Shown: one piece after another, positions 44,749 through 52,712 of the stretch
How positions within the stretch are numbered: the stretch's first letter is position 1
Layout: every line of letters starts with the position of its first letter
Assembly (NCBI GenBank): GCA_039025235.1
Contig: JBCCOS010000003.1
Span: 62,001-126,000 of the forward strand
Reading direction: 5' to 3'
Source: MED-G105 sp039025235
Lineage (GTDB): Bacteria; Pseudomonadota; Alphaproteobacteria; Caulobacterales; Parvularculaceae
Length of the DNA: 64,000 nt
Translations under genes and position numbers: made by a program
The notes under the pieces: generated by a model
The model's database searches: none
Told to the model about the DNA's origin: nothing
Seen by the model: only the letters and a program-made list of their open reading frames with translations

Positions 44749-46815
44749 ATGGTGAATGACAATCCAAAAATGAGGCTTTTCCTTGGATCCCCAGTTTTCC
44801 TAGGATCCCCAGTTTGGCAACGTGGTTGGCGTGGTGCTTGTTGGCGTTTCGGGTTTTTGCCAATTGGGTTTTTTCGATATGAACAAGCGTCCAACGGATC
44901 TTTGTTGCCAAAAAAATCGCCAGAAGAACGGCCAGAAGAACTGTCAGAAGATTTGTGCAGTGCGGCGACAGCGCTCGCGCTTATACTGATGTCGTTATTT
45001 GTTGCGCCAGCGGTGGCACAGGAATTCGACCGTCAGGTCGTTTTTGGCGACAGCCTTTCCGATCCGGGCAATATTTTTCCGGATCTTCGTTTTACCAACG
45101 GACCGCTTTACGCAGAGATTTTGCAACAAAATTTCCGTATCGATGATGCGGATGTATTCAACTCCGCGGTCGGTGGTGCAAAAACCAGTCAATCGCCAAA
45201 CCCCAGCGGCTTCGTGACCGGTAACATATCGGATGTGGTATTGGTCGCTGATACCGATCTGACCAACCAATCCGACAATTTTCTTGATCGTCAGGGCGGC
45301 GCGCATAGTTCGACAAGCTTGTTTATCGTCAATGGTGGGGGCAATAACGGCTTCGTCACCAATCAGATTTCGTTTTTGCCGAGCACCACTGATCCTATTG
45401 GGCTATTGCAGTCGGCAGCGCTGCAGGCTTCGAGTGATCTTGTATCGATTTCGTCCAGTCTGATTTCGGCGGGCGCACAAACAATTGTCGTTCCAAATTC
45501 TGCGGATTTGGGGGCTGTTGCTGAACCTTTTGGGTTCGGCACAAGTATTGAAACCGAAAGCCGTTCGCGTTCAACGATCTTTACGAATGAATTCAACGCA
45601 GCGCTGGTATCGGACCTGGGAGCGCTAGCCGCAACAACGGATACTGACATTATCCTTGTTGATGTAAACACGCTCTTTGCTGATGCACAGGCAAATCCAG
45701 AGAAATATGGTATCAGCAATGTAACAGATGCTTGCAGCAGCACGCCATCCTGTGTGACGGCGAGCTTTGACGATCAAAATCAGTTCCTCTTTTTTGATGG
45801 TGTGCACCCGACGGCGGCGGGTCATACCATCAAAGGGCAATTTTACACCGATACGATCCTTGCTCCATTTGTTCTAGGCGGTGTTGCAGAAACGTTGCGG
45901 GATAGCGCCGAAGCGCGGCGCCAGCGGTTTGCCCAAGGGTTTGTGACGACGCGGCTTGCTGATCGGGCAGGCGAAGACGGAATTATCGTTTTCGTCGACA
46001 GTGGGTATCTCGATCTCGAGCGCAATGCAGCGTCCGGCATTCTTGGGTATGAGGCGGATGGTTTTGATACTGGCGGCGGTATCGGCAAGGTGTTTGATGC
46101 GAACTGGGCGGCCGCTATTTATGGTGGTATCTCGCGCTTTGATGGCTTGTTTGAGACGCGTGCTGCTGGGTTCGATATTGATGCGTATTACTTTGGGGGT
46201 CTCGCCCAAGGCAATTTGCCCTATAATATTCTGTTCACGGCCGATGTGGGGATACAATTCTCCGACATCGTTACTGACCGTGATACGGGGGTTGCGAACC
46301 AATCTGCCATCGGGGAGCAGGAAACCACATCATTCTCGGTATCTGGTCGTGTCTCAAAAGACCATTATTTCGGCAATTTTGTTTTCACACCAGAGGTCGC
46401 ACTGGGGTATTTTCGGGCTGACCTTGATGCCTACCAGCAATCAGGTGCGACCGGGCTTGATCTTGCCGTTCGTGGAACGGATGTTGATGCTGCCTATGCT
46501 GAAATCGGTGGGCGCTTAGCGCGACCGTTCAGTTTGGGTAGGGATACGTCCATCATCCCAAGCGCAAGGGTCCTTTATCGCACGGACTTCAATGAATTTG
46601 ATCAAACAATCGTCACTGACCTTGTAAGTGCGCCCGGTGTGCCACGGACAACCTTTATTAACGGCTATGCCGACAACTCTTTGCGTCTTGAAGGCGGCGT
46701 TGTGGTAGAGGCTGTTGATGGCTTTATGATCGACCTAAACGGGGGTGGTCTCCTTGCGCGCAATGGAGAAAGCTCTGGCTATTTCATTTCAGCGCGTGTT
46801 TCGGTTGGCTTCTAA
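44749..46815 (+). CDS. GDSL-lipase autotransporter (EstA-like)
   Basis: About 688 aa. A long, atypical N-terminal extension with a hydrophobic export segment (about 71-91, ALALILMSLFVAPAVAQ) leads to a GDSL hydrolase: VVFGDSLSDPGNIFPDLRFT (Ser nucleophile near 101), GGGNNGF (Asn block) and FFDGVHPTAAGH (Asp/His pair). From about residue 410 a 12-strand autotransporter barrel follows, ending SGYFISARVSVGF with the terminal Phe typical of outer-membrane proteins. Predicted cell-surface esterase or lipase. The ATG at 44749 follows GAGGTGAGG. An 18-bp duplication (44781-44817) encodes FLGSPVFLGSPV in the leader. Confidence 0.88.
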   Translation: MVNDNPKMRLFLGSPVFLGSPVWQRGWRGACWRFGFLPIGFFRYEQASNGSLLPKKSPEERPEELSEDLCSAATALALILMSLFVAPAVAQEFDRQVVFGDSLSDPGNIFPDLRFTNGPLYAEILQQNFRIDDADVFNSAVGGAKTSQSPNPSGFVTGNISDVVLVADTDLTNQSDNFLDRQGGAHSSTSLFIVNGGGNNGFVTNQISFLPSTTDPIGLLQSAALQASSDLVSISSSLISAGAQTIVVPNSADLGAVAEPFGFGTSIETESRSRSTIFTNEFNAALVSDLGALAATTDTDIILVDVNTLFADAQANPEKYGISNVTDACSSTPSCVTASFDDQNQFLFFDGVHPTAAGHTIKGQFYTDTILAPFVLGGVAETLRDSAEARRQRFAQGFVTTRLADRAGEDGIIVFVDSGYLDLERNAASGILGYEADGFDTGGGIGKVFDANWAAAIYGGISRFDGLFETRAAGFDIDAYYFGGLAQGNLPYNILFTADVGIQFSDIVTDRDTGVANQSAIGEQETTSFSVSGRVSKDHYFGNFVFTPEVALGYFRADLDAYQQSGATGLDLAVRGTDVDAAYAEIGGRLARPFSLGRDTSIIPSARVLYRTDFNEFDQTIVTDLVSAPGVPRTTFINGYADNSLRLEGGVVVEAVDGFMIDLNGGGLLARNGESSGYFISARVSVGF
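44781..44817. repeat. 18-bp tandem duplication at the start of the autotransporter gene
   Basis: CCTTGGATCCCCAGTTTT (44781) and CCTAGGATCCCCAGTTTG (44799) encode FLGSPV twice in the leader of the GDSL autotransporter. Confidence 0.85.
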
Positions 46816-46862
46816 TCAAGCTTTGTGCCTCTTGAGGAAAAAGTCATATCGTTTAATGGTGC

Positions 46863-48722
46863 ATGGCAATCAAATTCGGAAGAGTTTTGCGAGGACGAGG
46901 GGCTGCGTTTCCCCATGTCCCCAGCACAGTCCTATCTACTGAAAGACACTCTCTAGTGGCATCATTTGACCGTCGCCAGTTGGTCTTGGCAGCCAGTCCC
47001 TTGAACCTCATTTTACTCGCAGTATTTTTCACCGGCTGTGCGTTCATCTTGTCGACGCCTCCATTTGAGGGCTTCGACGAGACGGCCCATTATTCGTCGG
47101 TGCAATTGATCGCTGATGAAGGGCGCATACCGGTATATGGAAAAGATCTCATAGCGCGCGATGTCAACGAGTATTTGACCGTTGGACCGGATCGCTATTC
47201 TTCGGTTCCCCCTTTTGATGAAAGTCCTAATAAGTCGTATAAAGATGTGTTTATGGACGAAGGAGGGGTTGATGCAATGCGATCATTTATCAATCAACCA
47301 CCTAAAACACCGCGCAAGTTTGAGCAAGGACGGTCAATAAACTGGCAGGCACAGCATCCACCCCTCAGCTACATTGCGCTTGCGCCCGTCTATAGTCTTA
47401 CAAAGACGTTGGATTGGAAGGCGCATTTGTTTTGGCTACGGTTGGCCTGTTGGGTCGTCGCATTCGCTGGCCTTTGGATTGGTGTTGAGGCGACCGCCTC
47501 TTTTTTTAAGCTGGATCAAGCAACGCTGGGGCCGTCGAGCACGTTCAGTGACTTTGATCAAACGGAAAACCAATTAGCTGTGCCCTTTATGATGGCATGT
47601 TGGCCATTTTTAGCGCCGATGTTCTTTGTGGAGATGGCCAGGCTCGGTAATGATAGCTTTTGTCTTCTTTTTGCAGGCATCAGCTGGGCAGCGCTTTTGA
47701 ATTATTTGAAGCATCGCAGCACGCAAAGCGGTGTTTCAAGGGCAAGCTTTTTGTTAGCGAGCGCCATCGGTTTTGGCGCGTTGACGAAAGCATTCTTTCT
47801 ACCGGTTGCTGTGGGTATTGGATTATTGCTCTCGTGGCATGCCATCTCGGACTTGCTTCGAGATATCAGGGGAACGTCGCATCAATCCTTCTTGCAACAG
47901 CTTGCCAGAGTACTTGCCCCTGTCGCGGTATTCGGCGTGACATTTCTTATCATCGCTGGTGGTTGGTATGCGCAGAAATATTTTTCAACGGGAACCATTA
48001 CAGGGTCCCATGACATGGCATCGCTTAAGGCAAGCGGTGGGATGAGCGCTGCGGACTCTGGGTTTTCCATTTTCATTTTTTTAAACCGACTTGCATCATT
48101 GTATATGAGCTTTGTCTGGGCCGGAACCTGGTCTTTTGTATCGATGCCGAGGGTTCTTGAAGCAATATTGTCTGTATTATTCGCTATACCACTTGTTTAT
48201 TACCTTCAACGTGTGGTGAGGGAACGTCCGGATAAAGAAATTTTTACACCAGGTTTGCTAGATGCACCAATCTTTATGGTGGCACCTGTCGTTGTGGGGC
48301 TCGGCTACCACGCTGCCGTTCAAGTCATGTTGGGCCCAAAGGGCATCGTGACACCCGGATATTATTTACATATTTTTGCAACGCCCATCGGATTTGCTTT
48401 TGCGTTGGGCGCTATACGGCTGATGGAGCTGCGAACCGGTATTTTTGCCGTTGGCCGTTTGTTAATCGTGATATTTGTATTGTATGCGGCGCTGTTTATC
48501 GTGCTCGCTCAATTCCATCAAATGACCCTGTTTTCGGGGTGTTCCATTAAAGATCCTATTACCCGTACCTATCGGGCCCTCGAATGCTTTGGTCATGCGC
48601 CCTTGATGATGGAGAGACTCGAAATCCTAATCTTTCCAAAGCTCGCTTTGACGTTCTACGCCTTAGGCGGCGGTCTGTTTATACTAGCCGCGTGGCGCGC
48701 CATTAAAAAATCGGTAGAATGA
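46863..48722 (+). CDS. DUF2142-family polytopic membrane protein (GT-C-like)
   Basis: 619 aa with about 11-13 membrane helices. First periplasmic loop carries STPPFEGFDETAHYSSVQLI, an acidic motif like the active site of GT-C glycosyltransferases, and QAQHPPLSYIALAPVYSLTK, both hallmarks of DUF2142. Probably transfers sugars from a lipid carrier to a surface glycan, or flips such lipids; this is inference from fold. The start at 46863 gives an N-terminus of 40 hydrophilic residues; a later start near the first helix is possible. Its 3-prime end overlaps that of the convergent transporter gene by 20 bp. Confidence 0.75.
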   Translation: MAIKFGRVLRGRGAAFPHVPSTVLSTERHSLVASFDRRQLVLAASPLNLILLAVFFTGCAFILSTPPFEGFDETAHYSSVQLIADEGRIPVYGKDLIARDVNEYLTVGPDRYSSVPPFDESPNKSYKDVFMDEGGVDAMRSFINQPPKTPRKFEQGRSINWQAQHPPLSYIALAPVYSLTKTLDWKAHLFWLRLACWVVAFAGLWIGVEATASFFKLDQATLGPSSTFSDFDQTENQLAVPFMMACWPFLAPMFFVEMARLGNDSFCLLFAGISWAALLNYLKHRSTQSGVSRASFLLASAIGFGALTKAFFLPVAVGIGLLLSWHAISDLLRDIRGTSHQSFLQQLARVLAPVAVFGVTFLIIAGGWYAQKYFSTGTITGSHDMASLKASGGMSAADSGFSIFIFLNRLASLYMSFVWAGTWSFVSMPRVLEAILSVLFAIPLVYYLQRVVRERPDKEIFTPGLLDAPIFMVAPVVVGLGYHAAVQVMLGPKGIVTPGYYLHIFATPIGFAFALGAIRLMELRTGIFAVGRLLIVIFVLYAALFIVLAQFHQMTLFSGCSIKDPITRTYRALECFGHAPLMMERLEILIFPKLALTFYALGGGLFILAAWRAIKKSVE

Positions 48723-49947
48723 TAAAGGCGGTTGTGGCTACCGCATAGAGTGCTGCAAGTAAGCCCATGCGCATTGTCGATTTTTTGCGAAAAAATATTG
48801 CTACCGGGATAAGCAAGCCATTGGCGATGATTAAAAACCAGGCGGTGTTTGGGCTTGGCGCCAATTCAGCAAGGGGCGGGGGTTGAAAGCCTCCTGACGA
48901 TAGCCCCTTGGCAAGCCAAGGAAGCCCTCTTGCCATGTCAATGGAAATGACAAGACCGATATAGGCTTTCGAAATATCCGTGAGGGCAATCTCCGTTGTG
49001 CGCAGAAAGCTCACGGCTTTCGTGGTCAGAGAGAACGCGTACTCCCGTCCAGCAATGAGGCCGAGGAAGACCCATGTTGTGGACATCGGGACATTGTTCA
49101 CTTCTTTGAAATAGAACAGCAGCGAGGCATAGATAAAATCGATAATGGTGGCTGATCGGATGTCTGTAACAGCGGTTTTTGACTGCAAAATACGTTGCAC
49201 CGGCCCCCCACTATTCCAGAACGTATAACCGAGCAGCAATATTGTAACGATAACGGCTGCAATCGCTTCGGCGGGATTAAGGCCAGAGCCGATGGTCACA
49301 CCGTCATCGCGGGGTAGAAAGACAAAGATATTGGCAAAATCCTGCATCAACCAGACGGCCCATAAATAGCTCGTGGTGATCCATTGCAAAGCAACCCAGC
49401 CCGGATGGTGCTGTTGGTGTTCGGTTCGGCGGAAAAAATTTTCAACCGTGCGTGACAGGATAAGATAAACGCCACCACCAACGGAAAAGGCGAGGCCATA
49501 ACCAATAAGAGATTTTTGTAACATGGACGATAGCCCGCTCATGGTGACAAATATCGTCAGGACCATGAATGTCGTCGAAACAGGCACACCAAACCGTGTT
49601 AAGAATAAAAGCATCAGTGGCGGCAACGCGTGGTACCACTGCGGATCAAAAATTGGATATTTTTCCGTGTTCTCGAGGCGTCCGTAGGATGGGTCGCAAC
49701 CCACTGCGAAATTACATAACTCTTTAAACGTTCCGTCAGGGTTTCTAAGTTCGCCGCCGTCGGTGACATACCCGAAGGCAAAGACCAACACGAGGACAGT
49801 GGCGGCGAAAATAAATAGGACCCACCAGGGCAAACGCCGATTGGAGTTTATGAAAGTCCCAAGCGTTTGCAGTGCATCGTTTCCGACAACCGCATAGGCT
49901 GCAAAGAAAAATCCAAGCGCAGCCCAAAAACTGATATCAAACGCCAT
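48703..49947 (-). CDS. inorganic phosphate transporter-like (PiT/Pho4) membrane protein
   Basis: 414 aa, about 10 membrane helices. The N-terminal AAYAVVGNDALQTLGTFINS carries the GNDxxxxxGT motif of PiT transporters, and a second related segment (STTWVFLGLIAGREYAFSLT) lies in the C-terminal half, as expected from the internal duplication. In between is a loop with several His (RRTEHQQHHPGWVALQWITT). Family assignment is moderate: this branch differs from classic PitA and its substrate may not be phosphate. No PhoU-like partner is adjacent. Confidence 0.68.
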   Translation of the reverse strand: MAFDISFWAALGFFFAAYAVVGNDALQTLGTFINSNRRLPWWVLFIFAATVLVLVFAFGYVTDGGELRNPDGTFKELCNFAVGCDPSYGRLENTEKYPIFDPQWYHALPPLMLLFLTRFGVPVSTTFMVLTIFVTMSGLSSMLQKSLIGYGLAFSVGGGVYLILSRTVENFFRRTEHQQHHPGWVALQWITTSYLWAVWLMQDFANIFVFLPRDDGVTIGSGLNPAEAIAAVIVTILLLGYTFWNSGGPVQRILQSKTAVTDIRSATIIDFIYASLLFYFKEVNNVPMSTTWVFLGLIAGREYAFSLTTKAVSFLRTTEIALTDISKAYIGLVISIDMARGLPWLAKGLSSGGFQPPPLAELAPSPNTAWFLIIANGLLIPVAIFFRKKSTMRMGLLAALYAVATTAFIILPIF

Positions 49948-50410
49948 CCATTTCCCCGTTAATCATTTCCGGTTAATCATTTCGAAGTATTTGCCTGTCG
50001 CTTGCTCTCTTAAGCCTCTGTTTTTCAGACGAAAAGCCGATATTTGACAACGCGGTAAACGTCATCCATCGCAAAGAAGAGTGAGGTGGGACGCTACGTC
50101 CCCTTAACGCAGCGCTGAAGTTATTTAAACTCTTACCTGCGTGGCACCGAATTATGTCACTTTGATAACGATATTATTTTGCGAAACAAAAACCGGAACC
50201 AAGATTGATATCGTAGTAAGAAAAACTGGCATTGGGGATCCATCGGCTTTGCCATTTCACGGGCAAAAAAATGAGGCGGTCGATGGCTTCTTCACTTGGT
50301 AAAGCCTCAAAACCACAGGTTTCAAGAGGCGTGTGGGAATAGGGCACCAAACCGGGCGCTGAGATGCTGTTTTAGAGAATAAATTAAATTGACTTGTAGG
50401 ACTGTATGAC
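49948..50410. other. divergent spacer, PiT-like gene / hemH
   Basis: 463 bp. It contains a 14-bp tandem duplication (CGTTAATCATTTCC/GGTTAATCATTTCG, 49957-49984) just upstream of the transporter start. No gene or hairpin family member is clear. Confidence 0.45.
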
Positions 50411-51589
50411 TTGCAAGCGAGTAAGATCGGGACGACGAGCGCTTTGGATCAACAAACTTCAAAAGTAATTGCCTTTCCGTCGTCAGATGGGGCGCCGGCA
50501 ATAAAGCATTCGGAGAATACGCCTCAGCTGCAAAAGTCAGAGGAGTCACCGTCACAAGTCGTTTTGCCCGATGCACCAAGTGACCATCCAGCCGTCTTGC
50601 GCCCTAAAACCGGTGTTTTGCTGGTGAACCTCGGAACGCCAGACGCGCCGACAGGTAAAGCCGTTAAACGCTATCTTGCAGAGTTTTTGAGCGACAAAAG
50701 AATTGTTGATTATCCACGTATATTATGGACGCCACTCCTTTACGGGGTAATTTTAAACGTTCGACCGTCGAAAACAGCAAAGGCGTATGCCTCGATTTGG
50801 CGTAAAGAAAGTGATGAGTCGCCCTTGCGGTTCCACACGCGAACGCTTGCTGCCGATATTGAAAATCGTTTTGACGGCGGGGTTCGGGTCGATTGGGCAA
50901 TGCGCTACGGCTCTCCATCGGTCGCCGATCGGCTGGCCGCTTTAAAAGCGCAAGGGTGTGATCGCATTCTCGTGGCGCCGCTTTACCCGCAATACTCGGT
51001 GACGACGACTGCGAGTGTTCATGACGCCGTCTTCGATGCGATTAAGAGCCATTGGTGGCAGCCCGCTTTGCGGACGGTTCCGGCGTTCCATGATCACCCT
51101 TCTTATATTGACGCGTTAGCCGCTGGCGCGCGCGCGCATTTGGAATCGCTAAAGTGGGCGCCTGAACGGGTCATTCTATCTTTTCACGGATTACCAGAGC
51201 GATATCTGCAGTCCGGTGACCCGTACCATTGCCATTGTGCGAAGACAGCGCGGCTCTTGCGCGAAAAGATGGGTTGGTCAAAAGAGTTCGCGCCCCTTTC
51301 GTTCCAATCGAAGTTCGGTCCGGAGAAATGGCTCACGCCAGCAACCGACGATATGATTACGGCGTCCGCCGAAGAAGGCCTGCGCAATCTTGCGGTGATG
51401 ACACCAGGCTTCGTTGCAGACTGCCTTGAGACGTTGGAGGAAATTGCCATTGAGGGGCGGGAGACCTTTATTGAAAATGGCGGTCAAGAATTTACCGCTG
51501 TTCCTTGTCTCAACGCGTCTGAGGGAATGACCGATTTAATGGAGACCCTCATCAAAACGGAAACGGCTGGCTGGTTGGCAGCGACATAG
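50411..51589 (+). CDS. hemH: ferrochelatase
   Basis: Inserts Fe2+ into protoporphyrin IX to make haem. The conserved fold starts at about residue 64 (RPKTGVLLVNLGTPDAPTGK) and includes ILVAPLYPQYSVTTTASVHD, VILSFHGLPERYLQSGDPYH (catalytic His), CHCAKTAR and MTPGFVADCLETLEEIAIEG. No ATG opens the frame before the fold; the TTG at 50411 gives a 392-aa product with a 60-residue low-complexity leader, and a TTG at 50597 would give a leaderless 330-aa enzyme of usual length. The start is therefore uncertain. Stands alone; downstream is the deacetylase-like gene. Confidence 0.95.
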   Translation: MQASKIGTTSALDQQTSKVIAFPSSDGAPAIKHSENTPQLQKSEESPSQVVLPDAPSDHPAVLRPKTGVLLVNLGTPDAPTGKAVKRYLAEFLSDKRIVDYPRILWTPLLYGVILNVRPSKTAKAYASIWRKESDESPLRFHTRTLAADIENRFDGGVRVDWAMRYGSPSVADRLAALKAQGCDRILVAPLYPQYSVTTTASVHDAVFDAIKSHWWQPALRTVPAFHDHPSYIDALAAGARAHLESLKWAPERVILSFHGLPERYLQSGDPYHCHCAKTARLLREKMGWSKEFAPLSFQSKFGPEKWLTPATDDMITASAEEGLRNLAVMTPGFVADCLETLEEIAIEGRETFIENGGQEFTAVPCLNASEGMTDLMETLIKTETAGWLAAT

Positions 51590-51682
51590 TTCCTCCCCCG
51601 GGGTGCGTTGGCATGATGCCGCTAACAAAATAAAACGCTTAAACCGCTGATTTTAATTACTTAATGCCCTTCAACATTCCCT

Positions 51683-52585
51683 ATGCGGTGCTTTTTCTCT
51701 GATACATTCGATCTCAACCTGCCGGAGGGACATCGCTTTCCTGGCCGTAAATACGGCATGTTGCGTCGATTGCTCATTGAGGAGGCGATCCTCAGACCGT
51801 CCGAGCTCATACAATCACCGCCCATAGACGACGCTGATCTTTTGCGTGCTCACGACCCGGCTTATGTCCGTGCGATTGAAACAGGTGAGATTGATCCATC
51901 CGCCATGCGGCGCATTGGCTTTCCCTGGTCGCCGCATATCCACAAACGTGCCCGTGCGACGATGGGAGGTGCTCTTGCCGCCGCGCGGTCGGCCCTCAAC
52001 GACGGGATCTCAGGACAACTCGCCGGTGGCACGCATCATGCCCATTATGATTTCGGATCGGGGTATTGCGTTTTTAATGACTTCGCTTGCGTTGCCCTTG
52101 CGCTTCTGCACGAAGGCGCTGTCCGACGCATTGCGATCATTGACCTTGATGTGCACCAGGGCGATGGCAATGCGGCAATCCTCACTGCGAATCCAAGTGT
52201 TTTCGTATTTTCAGTGCACGGTGCGAAAAACTTTCCATTCAGAAAAGTCGCCTCCGACCTTGATGTCGCCTTGCCTGACGAAACGGGCGATATGGAATAC
52301 CTAGAAGCCCTTGAGACACATCTGCCGCGCGTATTCGCGTTTGAGCCTGATCTTGTCCTCTACCAAGCAGGCGTCGACCCTTTGCGCGAAGATAGACTCG
52401 GCCGCATGACCCTCACCTTTGATGGTCTTATGGCCCGCGACCGCATGGTGCTTGGGGCCTGCCGCGAACGCGGAATCCCCGTCTCAATGGCTATTGGCGG
52501 CGGCTATGCCGACCCGATAGAGGCCAGCGTCAAAGCCTATGCCAACACCTATAAAGTGGCGAAAGAGATTTATACGGATGTATAG
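51683..52585 (+). CDS. histone deacetylase-family amidohydrolase (AcuC/HDAC-like)
   Basis: 300 aa zinc hydrolase. Motifs: LNLPEGHRFPGRKYGMLRRL, AHDPAYVRAIETGEID, LAGGTHHAHYDFGSGYCVFN (catalytic His pair), IIDLDVHQGDGNAAILTAN (Asp/His zinc ligands) and YQAGVDPLREDRLGRMTLTF (Asp ligand). Bacterial members deacetylate small molecules, polyamines or acetyl-lysine; the substrate here is unknown. Start ATG at 51683 fits the conserved beginning MRCFFSDTFDLNLPEGH. It converges on the PLP enzyme across a repeat element. Confidence 0.9.
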   Translation: MRCFFSDTFDLNLPEGHRFPGRKYGMLRRLLIEEAILRPSELIQSPPIDDADLLRAHDPAYVRAIETGEIDPSAMRRIGFPWSPHIHKRARATMGGALAAARSALNDGISGQLAGGTHHAHYDFGSGYCVFNDFACVALALLHEGAVRRIAIIDLDVHQGDGNAAILTANPSVFVFSVHGAKNFPFRKVASDLDVALPDETGDMEYLEALETHLPRVFAFEPDLVLYQAGVDPLREDRLGRMTLTFDGLMARDRMVLGACRERGIPVSMAIGGGYADPIEASVKAYANTYKVAKEIYTDV

Positions 52586-52609
52586 CGATGCGAGCCCGCT
52601 CTTTCTTGC

Positions 52610-52712
52610 TAAAGCAATTCCAAGCCAAGTGTGTGCGGTTGGCGCTAAGGAAATGCGTAAAATCAAAAACTTAAAGCGCCCTTCTGACTCCAATTCAAAC
52701 GGAGGCGCTTTA
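52610..52712 (-). repeat. RIME-like two-hairpin element, copy 10
   Basis: 103 bp, inverted: TAAAGCAATTCCAAGCC at the left end with partner GGAAATGC, linker, then TTAAAGCGCC...GGCGCTTTA ending at 52712. The last TTA is the stop codon (TAA on the minus strand) of the PLP enzyme gene. Fills the convergent gap after the deacetylase gene. Confidence 0.9.

Noticed and set aside
49981..50045. Possible further copy of the two-hairpin element (TTAAGCCTCTGTTTTTCAG)
   Set aside because: Only the linker-like part matches; neither hairpin arm can be found.
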